Below, in pieces: positions 1-4,810 of a stretch of DNA of 5,346 nucleotides. Origin of the DNA: Ignavibacteriota bacterium (GTDB taxonomy: Bacteria; Bacteroidota; Kapaibacteriia; Palsa-1295); the NCBI GenBank assembly GCA_003151215.1, contig PLXB01000067.1, positions 10,591 through 15,936 of the forward strand, written 5' to 3'. Position numbers and translations under genes: made by a program. The first letter of the stretch is position 1, and every line of letters starts with the position of its first letter. Under the pieces are notes generated by a model. The model had not been told where the DNA came from and ran no database searches. It saw nothing but the letters and a program-made list of their open reading frames with translations.

Positions 1-1171
1 CCGTGCCTATAGCCGGACTTCCTGAAGTGAGCGAAAAATTCGCATTCATAGTATCTGCAAACTTCGGATCGCCGATAACTGATCCTGAGACATTCACTCC
101 CGGTAATTCCGACCAACTGATCACCACAGGATCGGCATTCTTATAATCATGAAAGAGATTATTCCTGAAAAACTCCGTATTGAAATTGAAGCCATTCGAT
201 GCATTCATATAGATGCCGTAGGGGCTGTACGTGGTGAAGATATTATTATAGATGTAATTGCTATCGAGGGTGATGCCATTGGAACTCGTGTTCAGCGAGC
301 GAAAAGCAAAATCAGTCGTTTTAAAACAGGTGTTGTTAAAGATGAAGGCGTGATGACAGGAGCTGAGCCTGATCCCGGTCAGACCTCCGATGAAAATATT
401 CGCATATACTTTGATGCTATCGGCTTCCCATGTCGCGCCAAGCGGGCAAAAGAACTGCGGACCGGTATCGCCGCCAATATCGAGACCGTCGGCAATGCAA
501 TTGCGAAAGAGATTATATTCGTAGGTAACATTTTTTGCTCCGCCTTTGCAGTGCGAGCCGTCGCCGGGCATATTTTCAAAGGTGCAATGGCTGATGATGC
601 CCTTTCGGTCGGCATTCAAACTAATGCCATCGGTGATGTTCTCACCGTCACGGAAGATGCAATTTGAGACCAGAAAATTTTCTGTTCCGTCTATCTTTAA
701 GCAGGCGCCGCTGCTTGCTTTTCCGGTATTATTCAGATTGGAGAAGGTGCAGCCCTCGATAATAATATCGTGATTGGAAGTGAAACAGATATATTGATAA
801 TCGAAAAAAAGCAGGTGATATACCTTCGCGCTATCGGCGCGGTCATCGCCATAGAAATGCAGTCCCGATACTTTAAGATATTGCGCCGCTTGAACCGTAT
901 ATTGCTCGTGTATCGAAACGGAATCATGAGCGAACGGCATGACCGTTAACCATTTATCGGGCGTTCCGATGAGGCTGTCGATAACATATTGCGCTTTATC
1001 GTATGTCCCTGCATGAACGAATATCGTATCGCCCGGATGCACGATGCGGGCATGTGCCGCCGCGCCAATATCGGGATAAGGTTGTCCCGGTCCGACATGT
1101 ATCTGCGCCGATCCGGTGGATGTGACCCATGCCAGAAGAAGCAGGAGTATAGAAGAGCGCAAAATAGTCAT
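1..1171 (-). CDS. Secreted right-handed parallel beta-helix protein (3' end outside window)
   Basis: The minus strand is open from an ATG at 1171 to the window edge, giving 390 complete codons without a stop. Residues 1-22 form a Sec signal peptide: Arg5, a run of Ile/Leu at 8-13, and a Gly-Ser-Ala/Gln cleavage site at 20-23. Residues 24-57 carry the opening typical of pectate-lyase-like helices (IHVGPGQPYPDIGAA, then HPGDTIFVHAGTY). After this come repeated rungs with a Cys/Asn-x-Phe core near residues 141, 171, 196, 220, 259, 310 and 338, spaced mostly 21-30 residues, as in PbH1 repeats. The end of the visible part (GDPKFAD..., SGSPAIG) is the usual closing motif of such helices, so a further C-terminal domain, possibly a sorting domain, may follow. 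The protein is probably extracellular or surface-bound and may bind or cleave polysaccharide. No catalytic residues can be assigned and the substrate is unknown. There is no clear Shine-Dalgarno before the ATG. Confidence 0.9.
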   Translation of the reverse strand, partial: MTILRSSILLLLLAWVTSTGSAQIHVGPGQPYPDIGAAAHARIVHPGDTIFVHAGTYDKAQYVIDSLIGTPDKWLTVMPFAHDSVSIHEQYTVQAAQYLKVSGLHFYGDDRADSAKVYHLLFFDYQYICFTSNHDIIIEGCTFSNLNNTGKASSGACLKIDGTENFLVSNCIFRDGENITDGISLNADRKGIISHCTFENMPGDGSHCKGGAKNVTYEYNLFRNCIADGLDIGGDTGPQFFCPLGATWEADSIKVYANIFIGGLTGIRLSSCHHAFIFNNTCFKTTDFAFRSLNTSSNGITLDSNYIYNNIFTTYSPYGIYMNASNGFNFNTEFFRNNLFHDYKNADPVVISWSELPGVNVSGSVIGDPKFADTMNANFSLTSGSPAIGT

Positions 1172-1470
1172 GCTATACAAACCAAATCCAATAGGAAATG
1201 AGTGCGGAATGGGGGAATGAAGAAAAGGGGAAAGGGAGCAGTTCATTTTTTATGACTTTCCACCCACCGCTTCCTTCGCGCCCAGGCTTGCTTCCAATGT
1301 TTCGTTTTGCGGATCTTTTCGAGGAGGAAAGGGGAATGTAGAGTGGAGAATGAAGAATAACATGTATGGCTGTCACTGAACGGAGAAGAGTGTCCGTCCT
1401 ACTGGCCTTCGGGATTTAATTCGACAGTGATTCATGGGGTTTGGCACGATTATTTTTCAATTTTTTTTTA
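1172..1470. other. Gene-free stretch with repeat-like, purine-rich content
   Basis: I see no convincing gene here on either strand. The short open frames have no start signal and no family resemblance. Two purine-rich tracts (about 1201-1235 and 1333-1360) flank a block of about 100 bp of ordinary composition. Both contain GGGGAATG (1212-1219 and 1331-1338) and the 10-mer GAATGAAGAA (1215-1224 and 1348-1357). The stretch ends in an AT-rich segment with a run of nine T at 1461-1469, just upstream of the candidate promoter of the next gene, which could act as an UP-like element. I see no good promoter for the divergent beta-helix gene. Confidence 0.6.
1333..1360 (+). repeat. Degenerate 7-bp tandem repeat, four units
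   Basis: The tract reads as heptamers GGAATGT, AGAGTGG, AGAATGA, AGAATAA. A related purine-rich tract with a looser 7-bp rhythm lies at 1201-1235. The units are imperfect, so the 7-bp register is suggestive rather than proven here. It is supported by clearer heptamer repeats inside the following gene. Confidence 0.45.
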
Positions 1471-1473
1471 ATA

Positions 1474-1480
1474 GGCACCT
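1474..1480 (+). repeat. GGCACCT direct repeat, first copy
   Basis: GGCACCT occurs here and again at 1525-1531, inside the right arm of the inverted repeat. The similarity continues a little further (TGCAAA against ACCAAA). The copies are 51 bp apart, about five helical turns. Either copy could pair with GGTGC at 1513-1517, so they could serve as spaced protein sites or as alternative pairing partners in RNA. Confidence 0.4.
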
Positions 1481-1510
1481 TGCAAATAGAAAAAATATAT
1501 TGTATATTGG
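1479..1510 (+). promoter_or_regulatory. Candidate promoter of the RecA-like gene
   Basis: CTTG (1479-1482) is followed after 20 bp by TATATTGG (1503-1510). This differs by one base in each box from the Bacteroidota consensus TTTG / TAnnTTTG and has the same spacing as the much better promoter at 3260-3291. Read as a sigma-70 site it is TTGCAA (1480-1485), 17 bp, TATATT (1503-1508). Transcription would start near 1516, leaving a leader of about 60 nt. An alternative TATAAT at 1541-1546 has no matching upstream box. Confidence 0.5.
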
Positions 1511-1542
1511 TTGGTGCTCTTATGGGCACCTACCAAAGTATA
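1501..1542. promoter_or_regulatory. Imperfect inverted repeat over the promoter (operator-like)
   Basis: The arms 1501-1519 and 1524-1542 surround a 4-base centre (TTAT). Of 19 facing pairs, 14 are Watson-Crick, 3 are G-T and 2 are mismatches. The best parts are GGTGCTC/GGGCACC (7 pairs, one of them G-T) and TTGGT/ACCAA (5 pairs). The left arm covers the candidate downstream promoter box and the expected start site, as expected for an operator bound by a dimeric repressor. If transcription begins further upstream it would instead form a strong leader hairpin ending 18 nt before the Shine-Dalgarno. Confidence 0.65.
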
Positions 1543-1560
1543 TAATTTTTCCACATTTCA

Positions 1561-1565
1561 AGGAG
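1561..1565 (+). promoter_or_regulatory. Strong Shine-Dalgarno fixing the start at 1575
   Basis: AGGAG ends 9 nt before the ATG at 1575. It decides against the in-frame ATG at 1434, which lies upstream of the promoter and inverted repeat. It is the only strong ribosome-binding sequence in front of any gene in this window. Confidence 0.8.
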
Positions 1566-1574
1566 AAACACATC

Positions 1575-2552
1575 ATGAATAAGTCAGAAGTAAAAAATCA
1601 GAAGTCAGAATTTGGAAATCTTTGCGGACGGGGTAAGATCACTTTATGCATGGGAGAGGAAACGGGCAGCAATATTACGGCGTCGCTTATGACAGCGGCG
1701 GCTTTGGCGCGCGATCCGCGGACCGGACCGGTGCTCTATCTGAATACGGTTCAGCCGTCGCGGAAGCTTGGCATGACGATTCGCAGCGGCATCGATCCTG
1801 CATTTTCATCCGATAAGAAGAATCTGCGCCTCGGCTTTATCACCATCGAGCCGGGATTGCTTTCCGGCAGCAGGTACTATGTCGAAGAGCAGATAGAGAA
1901 AATGAAGGCGAAGACTCTGATCATCAATTCGCTCGATTTCGCCTCGAAGGATTATCGCCGCAAAGAAGAGCTGATCTTCACCGTCATGGAATGGCTGGCG
2001 CGATATGATCTGAATATCATTATCTTCAGCGAAATGCGGAAATCACTTCCCAAGCCCGGCAAGATCCAGCGCGGCGGAGGAGTCGGGAAATTGGCAGCGG
2101 TGGCGGAGGAGATAGAGATAGTCGGGGAAAATGACGAATTAGGAATTACGAATTACGAATCAAAGGGAGAGACGGAGTCCGGTAGGAAGGTCTTTAATCC
2201 GTTAAAGGGGGAAAGTAAGGAAATTCCCGAACGGACTGAAGTCCTTGTTGATCTCAACGAAGAAAATTCCCTTAACAGACTAAGAGTCAATGCCACCGGA
2301 ATTATCAATGATAATGAGCCGGCAAAACCAACTGCCAAAGCGAAGCATTATCCGATGTCGAATAAGAACAGAGCCCTCGTGAATGAATACGAAAAAATCC
2401 ACGGCAAAGCGCAGCTTCCCGGCGAAAGCTTCAGGGAGATGTTCGATAGGGTAGTCGGGATGATGGAAAGCGAAAAAGCAATGTACTTGCCGGATAAAAT
2501 TGCTGCAAGAAATGAGAGGAAAGATGCTGTGCGCGAAATGTTAAGCATTTGA
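1575..2552 (+). CDS. RecA-like fold protein with degenerate Walker motifs (325 aa)
   Basis: No named family is recognised, but residues 20-185 follow the RecA fold in order. ITLCMGEETGSNIT (22-35) sits where RecA has its P-loop (GPESSGKTT), with Asn33 in place of the catalytic lysine. VLYLNTVQPS (53-62) fits the next strand. TLIINSLDF (114-122) fits the Walker B strand, with Asn118 where RecA has Asp. NIIIFSEMRKS (147-157) then GGGVGKLAAVAEEIEIV (167-183) resemble the NQ-IR and loop-2 regions. A charged, low-complexity linker (about 184-262) leads to a helical C-terminal domain (263-325) with no known match. The protein is probably cytosolic. If the alignment is right it may bind but not hydrolyse nucleotide, or act as a scaffold; it could also be a degenerate RadA/DnaB-type relative. 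Heptamer repeats encode residues 3-12 and 188-195. The gene stands alone, with its own promoter region upstream and a shared terminator downstream. Confidence 0.85.
   Translation: MNKSEVKNQKSEFGNLCGRGKITLCMGEETGSNITASLMTAAALARDPRTGPVLYLNTVQPSRKLGMTIRSGIDPAFSSDKKNLRLGFITIEPGLLSGSRYYVEEQIEKMKAKTLIINSLDFASKDYRRKEELIFTVMEWLARYDLNIIIFSEMRKSLPKPGKIQRGGGVGKLAAVAEEIEIVGENDELGITNYESKGETESGRKVFNPLKGESKEIPERTEVLVDLNEENSLNRLRVNATGIINDNEPAKPTAKAKHYPMSNKNRALVNEYEKIHGKAQLPGESFREMFDRVVGMMESEKAMYLPDKIAARNERKDAVREMLSI
1582..1609 (+). repeat. Degenerate AGTCAGA heptamer repeat inside the coding sequence
   Basis: Four 7-bp units in register: AGTCAGA, AGTAAAA, AATCAGA, AGTCAGA. They encode the lysine/serine/glutamate-rich N-terminus (residues 3-12) ahead of the first strand of the RecA-like core. 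Heptamer repeats of this kind are known as dispersed short tandem repeats in some bacteria, notably cyanobacteria. Confidence 0.7.
2136..2160 (+). repeat. GAATTAC heptamer repeat inside the coding sequence
   Basis: Units GAATTAG, GAATTAC, GAATTAC and a partial GAAT, nearly perfect. Because 7 is not a multiple of 3, each unit is read in a different frame, giving residues ELGITNYES at the border between the RecA-like core and the linker. The repeat keeps the reading frame open. Confidence 0.85.
2233..2244. repeat. Short palindrome in the linker-coding region
   Basis: GGACTGAAGTCC has arms GGACT/AGTCC around GA. It lies in the stretch encoding the low-complexity linker of the RecA-like protein and may be part of a dispersed repeat. 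On its own it is too short to be significant. Confidence 0.3.
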
Positions 2553-2610
2553 AAAATAAAGAACTTACAGGGGCTTCAGCAGGAAATGGCGGTAAATGAA
2601 AAGAAGGAAT

Positions 2611-2644
2611 AAAAAAAACCGCCTCAAAATGAGACGGCTTTTTC
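2611..2644. terminator. Shared intrinsic terminator between convergent genes
   Basis: CCGcCTCA (2619-2626) faces TGAGaCGG (2630-2637) across an AAA loop. On the minus strand the single odd pair is a G-U wobble, giving an unbroken 8-pair stem followed by eight U (from the A-run 2611-2618), so it should stop the Hcp-like gene well. On the plus strand the same pair is a C-A mismatch and the tail is five U, so it is weaker but probably usable for the RecA-like gene. Confidence 0.88.
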
Positions 2645-2663
2645 GTAGAATATCAATTCGGGA

Positions 2664-3224
2664 TTATTTCGACCAATCGTCGATACCGGTTTTATTACCG
2701 TTCGTATTTGTCATAACGATCTTGCCGCTGATGCCGTCGTTAGCCATATCGATGATAATTTTTCCGAAGTTCATTGTGAAGGCTTCGGTTCCGGTGTTCT
2801 TCAATGAAGGCGATGATTTATCCACTTCCTTCGTGATAACAAAAGGTTTATGCATACGCTTACCGGTTGCCAGGCCTGTTGCCGCATCGCGGGGAGATAC
2901 AATGTCGTAGGTGACCGTGATCTTTGTGAAATTAAGAGCGCGCGATTCGGTAGGGTTATCTCCTCCGGATGAAGTGCTGTATTTATCGGCGCTGGCACCT
3001 GTCGAAGAGCTGATGCCGCGGCCGATGCCAAATCGTAATGTGTACGGTCCGGAAGCGAGTTTCGGTGAAGTGAACGAGCCGTCGTTGCTTACCGGAACCT
3101 TGGTGATCTGGCCTTTCGCATCTTGAATGTATAAATAGGCATTGACTGCTGCAAAGCTCTTCGCTGAAAAAAGAGCGATTACGGCAAAAGCCGTAACAAA
3201 TGATGCCGTTTTGAGTAGTTTCAT
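2664..3224 (-). CDS. Exported Hcp-like protein (type VI tube protein family) with Sec signal peptide
   Basis: The 186-residue product starts with a Sec signal peptide: MKLLK, a hydrophobic stretch 6-19, and a likely cleavage after Ser-Phe-Ala at 25. The mature part opens with VNAYLYIQDAKGQI, like the first strand of Hcp. Residues 99-142 carry the Hcp family core: TVTYDIVSPRDAATGLATG, then KRMHKPFVITKEVDKSSPSL, where the R-x-H-x-P and D-K-x-S-P-x-L pattern is characteristic. Residues 46-66 (dG-F then L-sG-Y-LRF) also resemble a small beta-sandwich insert. Only about 45 residues follow the core, fewer than in typical Hcp, so the last strands seem replaced or lost. Classic Hcp is cytosolic and unsigned, so this is probably a periplasmic or secreted relative rather than a working type VI tube. 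The ATG at 3224 is chosen because it begins the signal peptide; an in-frame start at 3302 would lie upstream of the promoter. No Shine-Dalgarno is visible. Confidence 0.88.
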   Translation of the reverse strand: MKLLKTASFVTAFAVIALFSAKSFAAVNAYLYIQDAKGQITKVPVSNDGSFTSPKLASGPYTLRFGIGRGISSSTGASADKYSTSSGGDNPTESRALNFTKITVTYDIVSPRDAATGLATGKRMHKPFVITKEVDKSSPSLKNTGTEAFTMNFGKIIIDMANDGISGKIVMTNTNGNKTGIDDWSK

Positions 3225-3259
3225 AAGTTTTTTTAAGAATTTAGTGAAAACAATCGTTA

Positions 3260-3291
3260 CAAAAGTACAACAATAACGCCCCGAATCCAAA
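3260..3291 (-). promoter_or_regulatory. Bacteroidota-type promoter of the Hcp-like gene
   Basis: Read on the minus strand, TTTG (3291-3288) is followed after exactly 20 bp by TACTTTTG (3267-3260), a full match to TTTG / TAnnTTTG. Transcription would begin near 3254, giving a leader of about 30 nt that is A-rich just before the ATG at 3224, as usual for weak-Shine-Dalgarno Bacteroidota genes. It separates this gene from the oxidase gene that ends at 3342. Confidence 0.8.
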
Positions 3292-3341
3292 TCTTGTGAC
3301 ATCTTGGAAATACCTTCTGATCGTTAGAACAGATTGGTCAA

Positions 3342-4712
3342 TTACTGATTGGATGCTGCAATTTTTCCGGCAACCGTTTCGCCGTTCATGATACAATCGG
3401 AAAGTGAAATGCCATTGCGAAAATTTCCGGCGAAATGCAAGCCCGGAGCTTTCGCTTCAAAGGAATTCATGATCTGTTTATATTTTCCGTATCCGATATT
3501 ATATTGTGGAATGGCTTTCGGGAAATATGCACGATGAATGAAAGTGGGCTCACCGTGAACCCCCAGTAAGGTGCGAAGATCTTTAAGGACAAGCTCGATC
3601 TGTTCATTTTCATTAGCCGCGCCGAGATCCGGCTGCCTGGCTCCTCCGATGTAGGTTGTAAGGAGCACATGATCTTTCGGCGCACGTCCCGGAAAAAGAG
3701 TTGAAGAAAAAAGCGTCCCGAGAATATGGAATTTTTCCTTCTTGGGAATCAGCATGCCGAATCCATCCAGCGGATGCGCAACATCAGATCTTCTGAATCC
3801 CAGCGCAATACTCGTTACAGGTGGATAGGAGATTTCTCTGAGTGGAGAAAGATCAGCGCCTTCGATATTATGTTGTAGCTCTGCAAGTTTATAGGCCGGA
3901 GCCGTGAGGATAAGTGCGGAATGTGTATTGATATACTCTGTGCCGCTATCATTATAATAAATATTCCAGCCTTCGGAGTTTTTTTCAATGCGGTTGACCG
4001 GAGTGTTCAGCTTAATCTCTTCTTCAAGTTTATGAAAAAGTTTATCGATAATAACCTGCAAACCTTCGTCAAGTGAAAACATCCTTGCCCGGTCTTTTGC
4101 GACTTCCCCACTTTTACTACGCTCGCGCTTTCCTTTTATTTGCCCTTTTATAAGCGAGCCATATTTCTGTTCCAATGCATAAAGTTTTGCAAAGGCATGA
4201 ACGATCGATAGTTTTTCCGGATCTCCGGCATATACTCCGGAAACGAACGGATCGATCGCATAATCGAGAAATTCAACTCCGAGCCTGCGGCGGACAAATT
4301 CGGCAACACTTTCCTCTTTATCCTCGGAAGCCTTTGTAATAAAAGGTTCACGGAGAAGCCGAAGTTTCGCCATCATTGAAAACAAAGGTGAGGATATGAA
4401 AGCAGGAGGGTTGGAGGGTAAAGGTATAGGCTTTCCGCCCCGAACGACATAGCGGTTTTTGGCTTTCTCGTCGGCATAGATCTTATGCCTTTCTATACCG
4501 AGATCAGCTATAAGTGCAGAAATAACCGGTGAAGTTTCAAGGAGCGTATTCGGACCGAACTCAGCAAGATATCCGTCATGGCAGGCGCTTTGCACTGCCC
4601 CGCCGACTCGTGGTGATGCTTCGTAAAGCGAAACATTTGCTCCGAGCTGCTTCAAGCGATATGCTGCCGTAAGCCCGGTAATACCGCCGCCGATTATGCC
4701 GATGGAATTCAT
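3342..4712 (-). CDS. hemY: Oxygen-dependent protoporphyrinogen IX oxidase (HemY/PPOX type, also named HemG in some schemes)
   Basis: This 456-residue flavoprotein oxidises protoporphyrinogen IX to protoporphyrin IX with FAD and oxygen, the step before iron insertion in haem synthesis, usually at the inner face of the cytoplasmic membrane. The FAD dinucleotide fold is at the N-terminus: IGIIGGGITGL (4-14), with Glu31 at the end of the second strand and RVGG at 35-38. PFVSGVYAGDPEKLS (155-169) and EQKYGSLIKG (181-190) are signatures of this enzyme within the amine-oxidase superfamily. FSLDEGLQVIIDKL (212-225) matches the family's conserved glycine-containing loop. The C-terminal FAD motif is LHFAGNFRNGISLSDCIMNG (425-444). 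Length is normal for the family and no key segment is missing. The ATG at 4712 places the first strand three residues in; a GTG at 4727 in the same frame is possible. There is no Shine-Dalgarno. No other haem gene is in the window, and the divergent neighbour is a CHAD protein. Confidence 0.95.
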   Translation of the reverse strand: MNSIGIIGGGITGLTAAYRLKQLGANVSLYEASPRVGGAVQSACHDGYLAEFGPNTLLETSPVISALIADLGIERHKIYADEKAKNRYVVRGGKPIPLPSNPPAFISSPLFSMMAKLRLLREPFITKASEDKEESVAEFVRRRLGVEFLDYAIDPFVSGVYAGDPEKLSIVHAFAKLYALEQKYGSLIKGQIKGKRERSKSGEVAKDRARMFSLDEGLQVIIDKLFHKLEEEIKLNTPVNRIEKNSEGWNIYYNDSGTEYINTHSALILTAPAYKLAELQHNIEGADLSPLREISYPPVTSIALGFRRSDVAHPLDGFGMLIPKKEKFHILGTLFSSTLFPGRAPKDHVLLTTYIGGARQPDLGAANENEQIELVLKDLRTLLGVHGEPTFIHRAYFPKAIPQYNIGYGKYKQIMNSFEAKAPGLHFAGNFRNGISLSDCIMNGETVAGKIAASNQ

Positions 4713-4810
4713 AGGCGGTGTGAACACGAAGCATGGGGAAAAAGTCTAACTTTATTCTTCCGATTGAGGGCTTAAAGGAAATAAAGAAAAAGGTTCATTG
4801 TTACAATATT
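4713..4810. promoter_or_regulatory. Divergent intergenic region between oxidase and CHAD genes
   Basis: These 98 bp must hold the start signals of both genes unless transcription comes from elsewhere. I find no convincing TTTG / TAnnTTTG pair in either direction. A perfect short inverted repeat, ATTGT-T-ACAAT, lies at 4797-4807, three bases before the CHAD ATG. Neither start codon has a Shine-Dalgarno at useful spacing. Confidence 0.45.

Noticed and set aside
149..667. Long plus-strand open frame (172 codons)
   Set aside because: It lies antisense to the beta-helix gene, whose minus-strand frame has a signal peptide and clear repeat rungs over the same bases. The plus-strand product is low in complexity and matches no family I know.
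1173..1376. Minus-strand open frame of 67 codons in the intergenic stretch
   Set aside because: It is composed of the purine-rich repeats and block in another reading, with no start signal and no recognisable protein features.
1541..1546. Perfect TATAAT as the promoter of the RecA-like gene
   Set aside because: No upstream box is found at suitable spacing, and it would leave the leader only about 20 nt long. It is kept only as an alternative to the boxes at 1479-1510.
1434..1574. Upstream in-frame ATG at 1434 for the RecA-like gene
   Set aside because: It would place the promoter, T-tract and inverted repeat inside the coding sequence, while AGGAG sits at ideal distance before the ATG at 1575.
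1582..2160. CRISPR-like array
   Set aside because: The repeats are 7-bp tandem units with no spacers and lie inside a coding sequence.
2550..2612. In-frame continuation after the TGA of the RecA-like gene (about 19 codons to a TAA)
   Set aside because: The extension would look helical, but nothing around the TGA suggests recoding, and short open stretches of this size are expected by chance.
2586..2612. Tiny open frame of 8 codons before the terminator
   Set aside because: Too short to support. It is in the same frame as the preceding gene and has no independent evidence.
2664..3224. A type VI secretion locus
   Set aside because: Only a single exported Hcp-like protein is present. No sheath, VgrG, baseplate or ATPase gene occurs nearby, and the neighbours are unrelated.
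3225..3302. Upstream in-frame start at 3302 for the Hcp-like gene
   Set aside because: It lies upstream of the promoter boxes at 3260-3291 and would hide the signal peptide behind 26 extra residues.
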